Positions 6,858 to 14,611 of a stretch of DNA of 37,744 nucleotides are shown in pieces. Position 1 is the first letter of the stretch, and every line of letters begins with the position of its first letter. This DNA is from Anaerolineales bacterium HSG25 (GTDB lineage: Bacteria; Chloroflexota; Anaerolineae; 4572-78; J111): the NCBI GenBank assembly GCA_030377865.1, contig JAUCGA010000053.1, positions 1-37,744 on the forward strand, in the 5' to 3' direction. The translations under genes were made by a program, and so were the position numbers. The notes beneath the pieces are model-generated. The model was not told the DNA's origin, did no database searches, and was given only the letters and a program-made list of their open reading frames with translations.

Positions 6858-8732
6858 ATGAGCCAAATAATCGAAGGAATCTCCTATAAACTAAACCAGT
6901 TACAAAGTTTATGGATTCCGTTACTATTTGTATTAACTACTGGCACTATATTACTGTTAGCTCTATTTACAGTGCTAGGATACCAGACTATCTATATCAA
7001 CCGGACATATCCGGGGGTTTTTATTGCTGATATTGATGTTAGCGGCATGCCCCCTACCGAAATGACCACCGTGCTCGAAACTCGTACCTCAGAATATTTG
7101 GCTCGTTCGGTTACGATTAACGTTGAAAATGAGCAGTTGGTCTATACCGGACAGGAACTCGGTTTGCGGGTTGATACCTCTTTAACGGCCAATAAAGCTT
7201 ATGCTGTCGGGCGAAGTGGCAACTTACTGACCGATTTGTTGACTCATTTGACCTTGCTCATCCGCCCTCATACGGTTGAGCCGATTATTGTCTATGATTC
7301 GGGGACAACTGACCAAATAGTACAACAACTGGCTGACCAGTACTATCAAGCACCACAAGATGCCCGCTTTGTGATTGATGGAACGGGACAGGTGACGATT
7401 GTTCCGTCTCAACTTGGTCAGCAGATCCATGTTGAGACCACCCAAGCTGACATTGAGCAGGCTATTTTTAGCCAGAATCCACAAATAGTGACGGTCGTAA
7501 CCCAGAAAATATTGCCTACCGTGCGAGAACTAGATTTGGAAACGGCTCGTCAACAGGCTGTTACCTTGCTGGCTCAACCGTTACGACTAGGGTATCAGCA
7601 TCAAGATGAAACCGTTCAGTGGCAGTTAGAACCACAATCGCTCGCCACCATGATAAAGTTAGTCAAAACGGTTGATGGAGCTGGTAAAAAGCAGTTTTCT
7701 ATCGCCTTTGAGGAAACGACCACCAAAGCCTATTTGGAGCAACTAGCGGTCACCATTCAAATCGAGCCGATAAATGCTAAGTTGGTATTTGATGATGAGG
7801 CAAACAGCCTACAAGTTGTTCAACCGAGCCAATCTGGTCGGCAGTTAGATATGGAGAATAGCTATCAGGCCATCACTAGATTGGCTCAAAATCCGTCAGA
7901 ATATGTACCGTTAACCGTTATATTCACCCCTCCTCCCATCGACAGCGATAATTTGGAGGCGTTGGGGATAAAAGAGGTGGTCGGAGAGTCTACCTCATAT
8001 TTTTACGGCTCTAGTCAAGGACGTATGAACAATATCGAACTGGCCGCCTCTAAGTTTAATGGGGTGATTATTCCACCCGGCGAACTGTTCTCATTTAATC
8101 ATTATCTTGGCCCAGTAACGGCTGAAAATGGGTATGACGAATCGTTGATTATCGGAGCCGAGCGAACTGCGGTTGGGATTGGTGGTGGAGTATGCCAAGT
8201 CAGCACGACGGTTTTTAGAGCCGCTCTATTTACTGGATTTGAGATTGTGGAGCGTTGGGCGCATGGCTATCGGGTTGGCTGGTACGAGACTAACGCCACG
8301 CCCGGCCTTGATGCTACGATATACACCCCCGATGTCGATTTTAAGTTTCGGAACGATACCGACTACCATCTGCTAATTCAGACTGAGACCGATTTGGATA
8401 TTAGCACCATCATCTTTCGATTTTACAGTACCCATAGTGGGCGTGATGTGGTCGTCAGTTCACCTCATATTGAAAATGAGGTTAAACATGGCCCTCCTAT
8501 TTACGAGGAAGATTCGGCTTTACCACGGGGAGCGATGGAGCAGATTGACTGGGCCAAGGATGGTTTAGATGTGACAGTCTATCGAACGGTTAGCGAGGGG
8601 GATACGGTGTTGCATGAGGATGTTGTCTTTAGCCGATATCGCCCGTGGCAAGCGGTCTATAAGGTTGGCCCCGGTGTGGTGACAGCTACTCCACCAAGCG
8701 GCCAAGCCACCAGAACCCCGGCTCCGCAATAG
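6858..8732 (+). CDS. VanW/YoaR-type membrane-anchored cell-wall protein
   Basis: A 624-residue protein, predicted to have one N-terminal membrane segment (about residues 18-44: WIPLLFVLTTGTILLLALF) and an extracytoplasmic body. Residues ~60-330 look like repeated YoaR-type peptidoglycan-binding domains ('PGVFIADIDVSGM', 'VDTSLTANKAYAVGR'). Residues ~390-515 are the VanW domain ('NIELAASKFNGVIIPPGELF', 'GIGGGVCQVSTTVFRAAL'). A proline/threonine-rich tail ends the protein. The biochemical role of VanW is not established; it is associated with cell-wall modification. I chose the ATG at 6858 (AGAGGG, 4 nt upstream) over ATGs at 6813 and 6834; 6813 lies inside a dispersed repeat. Copies of repeat B in opposite orientation flank the gene. 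Confidence 0.85.
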   Translation: MSQIIEGISYKLNQLQSLWIPLLFVLTTGTILLLALFTVLGYQTIYINRTYPGVFIADIDVSGMPPTEMTTVLETRTSEYLARSVTINVENEQLVYTGQELGLRVDTSLTANKAYAVGRSGNLLTDLLTHLTLLIRPHTVEPIIVYDSGTTDQIVQQLADQYYQAPQDARFVIDGTGQVTIVPSQLGQQIHVETTQADIEQAIFSQNPQIVTVVTQKILPTVRELDLETARQQAVTLLAQPLRLGYQHQDETVQWQLEPQSLATMIKLVKTVDGAGKKQFSIAFEETTTKAYLEQLAVTIQIEPINAKLVFDDEANSLQVVQPSQSGRQLDMENSYQAITRLAQNPSEYVPLTVIFTPPPIDSDNLEALGIKEVVGESTSYFYGSSQGRMNNIELAASKFNGVIIPPGELFSFNHYLGPVTAENGYDESLIIGAERTAVGIGGGVCQVSTTVFRAALFTGFEIVERWAHGYRVGWYETNATPGLDATIYTPDVDFKFRNDTDYHLLIQTETDLDISTIIFRFYSTHSGRDVVVSSPHIENEVKHGPPIYEEDSALPRGAMEQIDWAKDGLDVTVYRTVSEGDTVLHEDVVFSRYRPWQAVYKVGPGVVTATPPSGQATRTPAPQ

Positions 8733-8811
8733 TACATTTGGTGCGTCTACCGATCAAAAACTTGTCAAACTATTCGACTTGTATGGTTATCCACGCAAGT
8801 CTAATAGACCT

Positions 8812-8942
8812 GTTCGGCAATAACTCATCATCGCATAAAAACTCAAATTCTGGGTCTGCGGAGTGCAAAAGCTTCTTGCTTTTGCATGTTTGTCTCTAGC
8901 AAAAGCAAGAAGCTTTTGCACTCCTTTTTTCCCGAACAACTC
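8812..8942 (-). repeat. Repeat family B, copy 2 (fullest copy)
   Basis: In opposite orientation to the copy at 6744. It contains a strong palindrome: GGAGTGCAAAAGCTTCTTGC (about 8860-8879) against its complement GCAAGAAGCTTTTGCACTCC (about 8905-8924). One end reads GTTCGGCAATAACTCATCAT and the other CCCGAACAACTCT. Confidence 0.65.
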
Positions 8943-8970
8943 TACTTGTTACCGATAAGGATTTTTAGCC

Positions 8971-9090
8971 TTAACTAAATACAAAAAATATCTGACAGGA
9001 TTAACAGAATTGACAGGATTTTTTGCCTTTAATCTTGTTAATTCTGTTAATCCTGTCGAAAAAATCTTTATTTAATCAGCATGTCGGGTA
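8971..9090. repeat. Repeat family C, copy 1
   Basis: The centre is CTGACAGGATTAACAGAATT answered by the inverted block AATTCTGTTAATCCTGTCGA, with outer arms AACTAAATAC and TTTATTTAATCAGCATGTC. The same architecture occurs at 16923-17101, 19101-19242 and 37618-37744. Confidence 0.65.
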
Positions 9091-9116
9091 CTCCTAATTC
9101 AACATATCGCTCATTC

Positions 9117-9207
9117 GTAAATATTCAGTGAACTCGCCAGAAAGAGCATCAGAAACCCGATTTCTCAAAGAAATCGGGTTTCTAGAGTTACTTTACTGAA
9201 CTTTTAC
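9117..9207 (-). mobile_element. MITE family A, copy 2 (91 bp)
   Basis: The same element in inverted orientation. The perfect 8-bp target duplication is GCTCATTC at 9109-9116 and 9208-9215. The right duplication contains the stop codon (TCA on this strand, 9210-9212) of the adjacent minus-strand gene. Confidence 0.9.
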
Positions 9208-9209
9208 GC

Positions 9210-9989
9210 TCATTCAAACTCCAAGCTACTAGCCAAGGTCAATAATAACACCACCCCAGCCATGCCCCCCGTACAAACCGCACCCAAATAGATGGGCGGA
9301 GAAGCAAGGAAACTTAGTATCGGCCCCATCAGCATGATGGTAACGGCCAAAGCGAGACTACCGTAATACCCGCCCCTTAAACGAAACAGCAGGCTCAGGC
9401 TAATAATGAAGCTCATAAAACCTAAACCAAGCAAAATTAGAGTAGTGTTCAGTTCGATTAGTTGCCCTAAAGAGAGGTAATACCGGCTCCGAATAATTGA
9501 AGCCAGCCACTCACTACCAGCAATTATGCCACCAGATAAAAGCATAAAGGAAATGCCTGCCCAAAACGCAGTAATCAGTCGTACCGCGGTTAAGGCCACC
9601 TCATCAATTTGAGGCTGTAGTTGAGAAGTCGGAACTTGAGAAGTTGGAGCAGTGGTAATGGGTTGCGCCGTATGATTGGGTTGGTGGTTAACCGGAGGAG
9701 GGGACATGGGAATTGGTGCGGGAGGTGATAAAGCGAGGTAGGATGATAAGGAGACTAACTCTTGTTTGGCCCACTGGTTTTGAGGGTTGATGGTGATCAG
9801 ATTTTCTAGGCAAACCCGCCGATCTTCATACCGCTCAAATAGGCGATAAAGCCAAAACCAGGCCACCTCGTTGGTTTGATCATGCTCCACCACATCAAGC
9901 AAACGAGAGCGAGCCTCAAGCGGTTGACCTGCCTTTGCGGCAGTGATGCCCTCATGGAGCCATTGTGAAAGTTGATGTTGTGTGACCAT
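9210..9989 (-). CDS. Membrane protein, TPR-like N-terminus and four predicted TM segments
   Basis: A 259-residue protein of unknown function. The N-terminal ~75 residues (GITAAKAGQPLEARSRLLDV, NEVAWFWLYRLFERYEDRR) have the helix-turn-helix spacing of tetratricopeptide repeats. A proline-rich linker follows (SPPAPIPMSPPPVN), then four hydrophobic segments near the C-terminus, for example 'FWAGISFMLLSGGIIAG' and 'IYLGAVCTGGMAGVVLLLTL'. This layout recurs in Chloroflexota proteins I cannot name. The frame can be opened further upstream from a TTG at 10070, but those residues are encoded by the MITE at 10019-10108, so I start at the ATG at 9989. Both ends of the gene are next to MITE copies. Confidence 0.7.
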   Translation of the reverse strand: MVTQHQLSQWLHEGITAAKAGQPLEARSRLLDVVEHDQTNEVAWFWLYRLFERYEDRRVCLENLITINPQNQWAKQELVSLSSYLALSPPAPIPMSPPPVNHQPNHTAQPITTAPTSQVPTSQLQPQIDEVALTAVRLITAFWAGISFMLLSGGIIAGSEWLASIIRSRYYLSLGQLIELNTTLILLGLGFMSFIISLSLLFRLRGGYYGSLALAVTIMLMGPILSFLASPPIYLGAVCTGGMAGVVLLLTLASSLEFE

Positions 9990-10018
9990 ATTAATGATAG
10001 ATTCTACCCAGCCCCATT

Positions 10019-10108
10019 GTAAATATTCAGTGAACTCGCCAGAAAGAGCGTCAGAAACCCGATTTCTCAAAGAAATCGGGTTCTAGGGCAGTTTTACTGA
10101 ACTTTTAC
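10019..10108 (-). mobile_element. MITE family A, copy 3 (90 bp)
   Basis: Perfect 8-bp target duplication GCCCCATT at 10011-10018 and 10109-10116. One base is missing in the central stem (GGGTTCTA instead of GGGTTTCTA). It lies about 30 bp upstream of the start of the membrane-protein gene and would be in its leader or promoter region. Confidence 0.9.
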
Positions 10109-10158
10109 GCCCCATTGGTATCGGCAAGCGGTTTATGAGGGATGAGGCGTGGTATTGC

Positions 10159-10191
10159 AGAATGGTTCAATTTTAAAAATTGAACCATTCT
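10159..10191. terminator. Perfect hairpin downstream of rnhB
   Basis: AGAATGGTTCAATTTT is followed by AAAATTGAACCATTCT with essentially no loop beyond the central AT run. It lies 13 bp beyond the rnhB stop. It has no clear T-tract outside the stem, so terminator function is a guess. The arm 'ATGGTTCAAT' resembles the core of repeat family D. Confidence 0.45.
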
Positions 10192-10203
10192 TACTTTCGT
10201 ACC

Positions 10204-10836
10204 TCAAATCAGCCGATTAGACAACGCTCGGAGTGGCTTAAAGGTTAAACGATGAATAGGGGTGGAACCATACTGTTGTAACGCCGCTTGATGTTGTTTG
10301 GTTCCATACCCTTTGTGCCGCTCAAAGCCGTACTGAGGGTACTGTTTGGCGAGGGTTATCATAATACGATCGCGGGTTACCTTGGCTAACACCGATGCCG
10401 CGGCCACCGATAAAGAGATGCGGTCGGCTTTAGCAAACGCATCTTGATGAATGTTAAGCTGAGGTAGGCGTACATAATCGATCAATAAATGGTCGGGCAG
10501 TGGAGTTAGGGAGTTGATCGCTGTTTGCATGGCTTGACGTGTGGCGGCCAAAATGTTAATCTCGTCGATTCGTTCCGGCGATACAGCACATGTGGCCGAA
10601 TCTACCGCGAGTTGACCAATCAAATCAAAATATTGATCCCGTTGGCTGGCAGATAACTTTTTTGAGTCGTCAAGACCGTGTAACTGTACAACCATGTCGG
10701 CATGGTTGGTTGGTAATACGACCGCCGCGGCCACTACCGGCCCAGCCCAAGCACCACGTCCGGCTTCATCAATCCCTGCAATAACAGAATAGCCCTGCCG
10801 AAGCAGAGCTATTTCTTTTTCTAAATGGGGAGCCAT
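10204..10836 (-). CDS. rnhB: Ribonuclease HII
   Basis: RNase HII cuts the RNA strand of RNA-DNA hybrids, including single ribonucleotides misincorporated in DNA. The family signature 'GIDEAGRGAWAGPV' is at residues 21-34. The D-E-D-D metal site can be assigned to Asp23, Glu24, Asp120 (LLIDYV) and Asp138 (KADRIS). 'HKGYGTKQH' and the C-terminal 'HRLTFKPL' also match. At 210 residues it is normal length. It sits next to rplS, a common bacterial neighbour, but a 200-bp gap containing a palindromic repeat separates the two here. Confidence 0.95.
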   Translation of the reverse strand: MAPHLEKEIALLRQGYSVIAGIDEAGRGAWAGPVVAAAVVLPTNHADMVVQLHGLDDSKKLSASQRDQYFDLIGQLAVDSATCAVSPERIDEINILAATRQAMQTAINSLTPLPDHLLIDYVRLPQLNIHQDAFAKADRISLSVAAASVLAKVTRDRIMITLAKQYPQYGFERHKGYGTKQHQAALQQYGSTPIHRLTFKPLRALSNRLI

Positions 10837-10904
10837 TAAAATTTTATCTCAAAACGTCAGAGATTAAAAGCTGATTTACTTCTAATCTCTCCGTTTCTAC
10901 CTAA

Positions 10905-11033
10905 TAGGAATGAAGTTTTTTAAGTTGTGCATAAGGCCACTGATTGAAATCAGCGTCTTAAGCAGGTTTCTCGTGTCAGCATAAGAATTCATTCTCATGT
11001 GAAAACGCGCAACTTATTTAATCCCCATTCCTA
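10905..11033. repeat. Palindromic repeat family D-like, between rnhB and rplS
   Basis: It is bounded by TAGGAATGAAGTTTTTTAAG and, inverted, AATCCCCATTCCTA. The outer 8 bp (TAGGAATG) and the AAGTTG(T/C)GC block pair. It ends 3 bp before the rplS stop codon. Related ends occur at 6709-6735, 11607-11637 and 19453-19553. Confidence 0.5.
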
Positions 11034-11036
11034 ACG

Positions 11037-11414
11037 TTATGATATACGTTGTTCTTTAAGTCGGGCTGATTTACCACTTCGTTCACGAAGATAGTACAAT
11101 TTCGCTCGGCGTACTCTTGCATGTCGTACCACAACGATCTTTTCAACTCGGGGCGAAAAGAATAAGAAACTTCGTTCTACACCAATTCCGTGAGAGGCAA
11201 TCCGCCGGACGGTGAATGTTTTATTAATGCCTTGGCCGCCTCGTAGGGCAATTACGACCCCTTGAAAAACCTGAATCCGTTCTCGTTTCCCTTCTACAAT
11301 TCGTACATGAACCTTTACGGTATCACCGGCATGGACGTTGGGTCGATTTTTGTCGGCCAACTTTTCCATGGACTGATAATCAACTGCTTGTATTAAATCA
11401 ACTGCATGAGCCAT
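11037..11414 (-). CDS. rplS: 50S ribosomal protein L19
   Basis: L19 sits at the interface of the ribosomal subunits. The sequence is unmistakable: '[20 protein letters not shown]', '[15 protein letters not shown]', '[15 protein letters not shown]', '[19 protein letters not shown]'. At 125 residues it is typical. The usual neighbour trmD is absent. A 9-bp perfect hairpin lies about 60 nt upstream in its leader (11475-11495), which could be regulatory. Confidence 0.97.
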   Translation of the reverse strand: MAHAVDLIQAVDYQSMEKLADKNRPNVHAGDTVKVHVRIVEGKRERIQVFQGVVIALRGGQGINKTFTVRRIASHGIGVERSFLFFSPRVEKIVVVRHARVRRAKLYYLRERSGKSARLKEQRIS

Positions 11415-11474
11415 TTTTCACACCTAATTCCTTACATAAAGTAATTATTTTTAATCTATTTTTACCCAGAAAAT

Positions 11475-11495
11475 AGCGCATCTATAAGATGCGCT
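11475..11495 (-). promoter_or_regulatory. Hairpin in the rplS leader
   Basis: AGCGCATCT (11475-11483) and AGATGCGCT (11487-11495) form a perfect 9-bp stem with a 3-nt loop, about 60 nt upstream of the rplS start. L19 leaders with regulatory structures are known in other phyla. Here only the hairpin is seen, so autoregulation is an inference. Confidence 0.35.
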
Positions 11496-11634
11496 GTTTT
11501 ACTGATCTATTTAGTTTAATAGTCTATGAAACACAACAAGCGATTATACCATAGTCTTAAATTGTTGAGCAAATTTTGTTGTCACTCCTCGAAATGACAT
11601 GGCTTGGCTTGCGAGCTAATTAATCCCCGATTCC

Positions 11635-12615
11635 TTAGCCACCAATTTGGCTCATGGTTCGATTTTCAGGATGGATACCATGTTTAAGCTGATGCCCGAT
11701 TGGTTTGGCCTGAATGGCTTGTTTGAATAGGGCTACCAAATCTTGGTGCGAGCCACCTTGGCGCAAAATATTCCGAAAATTAAGTTCTTTATCAGACAGC
11801 AGGCACATTCGCATGCGTCCGTCTGAGGTAAGGCGCAAACGGTTACAATCGTCACAATAAGGGTTGCTGATAGGGCTGATAAAACCGACCGTACCTATCG
11901 AACCAGCCAACCGATAAACAATCGTCTCCCCATCTAGCTTTCGACCATTGATGGGAAATAGCGGGCCAAGCTCATCTTCAATCCACTGCTTACTCTCATC
12001 ACTAGAGACATAGTTATTTAGAGCGATTTCTGATGGACCAGCAAATGGCATCAGTTCAATAAAACGAACCTGCCACGGTTTGGTTAACGTTAGGCGAGCG
12101 AGTTCCACTGCATCAGCATCATTATAACCCCGTGTAATAACTATATTCAACTTAATTGGGTCAAAACCTGCCTTTTCTGCGGCATCAATACCGGCCCAAG
12201 CCTTATCTAATGTTCCTAAACGCATCAGACGACTGAGACGTTTAGGGTCTAGCGAATCAACATGGATATTAAGACGACGCATGCCCGCGTCAATCAAATC
12301 ATCAGCAATACGAGGCAAACGATAGCCATTGGTAGTCATGGTGACTTCTGTAATACCATCAATGTGGCTCAAGGTGCGGACAATATCGACCAAATCATGC
12401 CGCAATGTTGGTTCACCACCGGTGAGCCGTATTTTGTTAAAACCAACCTCAACCGCGGCCTGTCCAATATTTTCTAACTCAGTAAGAGATAACAGTTCTG
12501 AGGTGGGAACAAACTGCAAATCATGCAGGGGCATACAGTAAACGCATCGCAAATTACAGCGATCCGTTAGAGAAATGCGTAGGTAGTTAATTTCACGACC
12601 AAATTGATCTTTCAT
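11635..12615 (-). CDS. moaA: GTP 3',8-cyclase (molybdenum cofactor biosynthesis)
   Basis: MoaA is a radical SAM enzyme that rearranges GTP to 3',8-cyclo-dihydro-GTP, the first step of molybdopterin synthesis. The N-terminal cluster site is Cys20-Cys24-Cys27 (CNLRCVYC). 'LRLTGGEPTLR' is the SAM-binding GGEP motif. The C-terminal second-cluster cysteines are in 'CDDCNRLRLTSDGRMRMC'. The protein ends in QIGG, the functionally important C-terminal double glycine. At 326 residues it is full length. No other moa or moe gene is in the window. The stop codon coincides with the end of a repeat-D-like motif. Confidence 0.95.
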   Translation of the reverse strand: MKDQFGREINYLRISLTDRCNLRCVYCMPLHDLQFVPTSELLSLTELENIGQAAVEVGFNKIRLTGGEPTLRHDLVDIVRTLSHIDGITEVTMTTNGYRLPRIADDLIDAGMRRLNIHVDSLDPKRLSRLMRLGTLDKAWAGIDAAEKAGFDPIKLNIVITRGYNDADAVELARLTLTKPWQVRFIELMPFAGPSEIALNNYVSSDESKQWIEDELGPLFPINGRKLDGETIVYRLAGSIGTVGFISPISNPYCDDCNRLRLTSDGRMRMCLLSDKELNFRNILRQGGSHQDLVALFKQAIQAKPIGHQLKHGIHPENRTMSQIGG

Positions 12616-12631
12616 CAGCTAAAAAACCTTT

Positions 12632-12775
12632 ACAGTACCTATACTGAAAACTAAATGAGATCGAAACTTTTCCCCGATATGCTTCGGCATGCTCAACCAA
12701 TATAGTCTGAGCATGCCAAAAGTGGGTTATCGTGATAAAGTTCTGTTTTCAAAATAATTTCAGTATAGCAGTACT
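12632..12775. repeat. Nested palindromic element between moaA and the SufR-like gene
   Basis: Outer arms AGTACCTATACTGAAAAC and TTTCAGTATAGCAGTACT pair imperfectly. Inside, GGCATGCTCA (12686-12695) and TGAGCATGCC (12708-12717) form a perfect 10-bp stem. No gene is present. It may be another short mobile element, but no second copy was found in this window. Confidence 0.45.
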
Positions 12776-12817
12776 AAATTTTGGATAATAAAAAACCGGG
12801 CATAATGACCGGCTCGA

Positions 12818-12908
12818 GTAAATATTTAGTGAACTCGCCAGAAAGAGTGTCAGAAACCCGATTTCTTTAAGAAATCGGGTTTCTAGGGCTACTTTACTGA
12901 ACTTTTAC
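12818..12908 (-). mobile_element. MITE family A, copy 4 (91 bp)
   Basis: Complete element. The immediate flanks share only 6 bp (GCTCGA at 12812-12817 and 12909-12914), so the duplication is imperfect here. It lies between the 3' end of the SufR-like gene and an ACCGG...CCGGCT hairpin with T-tract on the minus strand (about 12790-12812). That suggests it separated the gene from its terminator. Confidence 0.8.
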
Positions 12909-12948
12909 GCTCGATGCGTATAACCCTAACATGCTACCATGTCGCAAA

Positions 12949-13608
12949 CTATTGTACTGGTGGCATTGTTTTATCCGGTTCTCTAACCGCAATGGGTTTG
13001 GATAAACGGTAGGTACAATGTCCATCGGCAGAGCGTAGGCAGGCTGTGCGAGCTGGTGTGCTATTTAGCATCGTACTAATAATCTGTTTGTCTACCAAAC
13101 AGACTTCACTATGGCATTTTGCCACCTTTCGATAGGGGCAAGAACGAGCATGGATCAGATAATTTGCCTCGGTTTCTTCCCATTCGGTGACAAATCCTTT
13201 TTGATGTAGAAAAAGAATCGTCTCATCTAAGCGCTCCTCAATAGTTTGATTAGAGCGTATGGGCGGTGCTTCTTGAGCGAGCCGTTGAGCCATATTTTCA
13301 AAAATACCGGCTACGGTTTTTTGACCAAACTGCATGTTTAACTCGTCAAGCAAATGTCCAATTAATCCCCGATAATCGGATGGGAATAGCGCATCAGCAT
13401 CATCAGTGAGCTTATATATTTGAGAAGGACGACCGGGGCCACTTTTGCGACGTACCGAGACAGAGTCGACAAGGTTATCACTTTGCAACACATTTAAATG
13501 GTGCCGCACCGCCATGGGGGTCAATTCAACGGCTTTAGCCAACTCATCGACAGTTGCCTTTCCCCTTTCATTAAGGATGTTGATAATTTGCTGACGGGTA
13601 GCCTGCAT
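12949..13608 (-). CDS. SufR-like Fe-S cluster sensing transcriptional regulator
   Basis: A 219-residue winged-helix regulator. The N-terminus is a DeoR/ArsR-type HTH: 'IINILNERGKATVDELAKAV', 'TPMAVRHHLNVLQSDNLV', followed by the wing 'SGPGRPSQIYKLT'. The C-terminus contains Cys157, Cys165, Cys170, Cys190 and Cys198 ('CPYRKVAKCHSEVC', 'CLRSADGHC'). This pattern matches the cluster-binding part of SufR, which represses sulphur-mobilisation genes when its [4Fe-4S] cluster is intact. No suf operon lies nearby. It is divergent from the DUF1858-type gene at 13887, with an operator-like palindrome between them, so that gene is a likely target. Confidence 0.75.
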   Translation of the reverse strand: MQATRQQIINILNERGKATVDELAKAVELTPMAVRHHLNVLQSDNLVDSVSVRRKSGPGRPSQIYKLTDDADALFPSDYRGLIGHLLDELNMQFGQKTVAGIFENMAQRLAQEAPPIRSNQTIEERLDETILFLHQKGFVTEWEETEANYLIHARSCPYRKVAKCHSEVCLVDKQIISTMLNSTPARTACLRSADGHCTYRLSKPIAVREPDKTMPPVQ

Positions 13609-13788
13609 AATTGTAATCCATACCTGTAAATTATAAAAGTAATTTGTAGTTCTGTTTATTCTATCATTTGACCTAACACAACCAAGTAATTTAGCATCAA
13701 GTTAAAGTAGTTAAGGCGTATTTTTACCTTATTTCTTGATAGGTTGTCAATTGTAACATGGAAACTATCTAAAATCAATTGTTTAGAT

Positions 13789-13816
13789 AATTTCTATAAA
13801 ATATTTTGTAGAAATT
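13789..13816. promoter_or_regulatory. Operator-like 28-bp palindrome between sufR-like and DUF1858 genes
   Basis: Left arm AATTTCTATAAAAT (13789-13802) is answered by ATTTTGTAGAAATT (13803-13816): 13 of 14 pairs match with no loop. It overlaps the -35 region of the promoter-like pair for the rightward gene, which is the position expected for a repressor site. It is unlike the CAAC-N6-GTTG site described for cyanobacterial SufR. Confidence 0.5.
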
Positions 13817-13834
13817 AAATCCATGCATTATAAT
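13806..13834 (+). promoter_or_regulatory. Candidate promoter of the DUF1858-type gene
   Basis: A perfect TATAAT at 13829-13834 is preceded by a weak -35 TTGTAG at 13806-13811, spacer 17 bp. A weak -35 under a palindrome fits a regulated promoter. The gene starts 53 bp downstream. Confidence 0.4.
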
Positions 13835-13886
13835 GGTTTGTCTTGTTAAAGATAGACGAATTGGAACCGCACTAAGGGGATAAAGA

Positions 13887-14342
13887 ATGTTAGCATATAT
13901 TGCTTCAATATTAGGATTTATTGGGATAACGATGGCTTGGATTACAACACAACGAAATAAGCGCCTCACCGAAGAGGTTGAAGAAGTGGGTAGTCGTATT
14001 TATCATTTACGACGAGAGGTTGAGGCTAGTCAAGAAAAAATAGAGCAACAACAAATGCACTTAAAATTTGAGCTATTAAAGCTAAAAGACGGCCTGAAGA
14101 TTACTCCTGACATGAAAATTGGTGAAATTATCACTATTTATCCGCAAGCACAACAGCTGTTAGCTGAATTTCATATTGGCGGCTGTTCGAGCTGTTCCGT
14201 TGACAACCAGCAACCCTTGGGCGAGGCCGCGGCTATGAACGGTCGAGCCTTAGAGCCAATTTTAGTTGCCCTAAATGATATGGTGGCAGGTAACGGCTCA
14301 GTACAACAGGTGAAAAAGTCTAACATTCAATTACACTTCTAA
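13887..14342 (+). CDS. Membrane-anchored coiled-coil protein with DUF1858-like domain
   Basis: A 151-residue protein. Residues 3-20 form one membrane segment (AYIASILGFIGITMAWI), residues ~24-70 a charged coiled coil, and residues 72-135 a DUF1858/ScdA-N-like domain: 'ITPDMKIGEIITIYPQAQQL' then 'FHIGGCSSC' with Cys100 and Cys103. DUF1858-type domains occur in proteins tied to Fe-S cluster repair or hybrid-cluster metabolism; the reaction is not known. The gene is transcribed away from a SufR-like regulator, which supports a redox or Fe-S role. The membrane anchor and coiled coil are an unusual addition, since the domain is usually soluble. An AGGGGAT stretch precedes the ATG. Confidence 0.7.
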   Translation: MLAYIASILGFIGITMAWITTQRNKRLTEEVEEVGSRIYHLRREVEASQEKIEQQQMHLKFELLKLKDGLKITPDMKIGEIITIYPQAQQLLAEFHIGGCSSCSVDNQQPLGEAAAMNGRALEPILVALNDMVAGNGSVQQVKKSNIQLHF

Positions 14343-14457
14343 ATAGATTATCGTTAGTGAATTGATGCAACTAAAAAAACATTTTTGTTTGTAAAGTAAG
14401 AAACATATTAGTAGATTGACAAAACTTTTGGCCTTTCCTATAATCAGGCCAATATTA

Positions 14458-14557
14458 GGCTCGTGGAAAAAATAATTATCCCGTGGAGTAGGCACGCGTC
14501 GTGCCGCACCGCGGGTGCTGACTCCTCAATTGGGATGTTTTATTTCTTCCGTCTGCC
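14458..14557 (+). mobile_element. MITE family E, copy 1 (100 bp)
   Basis: The ends are GGCTCGTGGAAAAAATAATT and, inverted, AAGAAATAAAACATCCC-type sequence ending GTCTGCC. TTA (14455-14457) and TTA (14558-14560) flank it as a 3-bp target duplication. The near-identical inverted copy at 35290-35390 also has TTA on both sides. The interior contains GC-rich inverted words around GCACGCGTCGTGC. Confidence 0.8.
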
Positions 14558-14611
14558 TTATTAGTACAGTCATTCACAGATTCCTCAGTCATCGAGGAAG
14601 GAGAAAAAGTT

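Larger units (their letters stand above)
8733..9209. other. Intergenic repeat cluster (B, C, A)
   Basis: There is no gene. Three different repeat elements stand side by side: family B (8812-8942), family C (8971-9090) and MITE A (9117-9207). Confidence 0.7.

Noticed and set aside
9990..10070. N-terminal extension of the membrane protein at 9210-9989
   Set aside because: The extra residues are encoded mostly by MITE A copy 3 and start at a TTG. The ATG at 9989 gives the credible protein.
10159..10191. Perfect hairpin after rnhB as a certain terminator
   Set aside because: It lacks a T-tract and resembles the core of dispersed repeat D, so it is listed only with moderate confidence.
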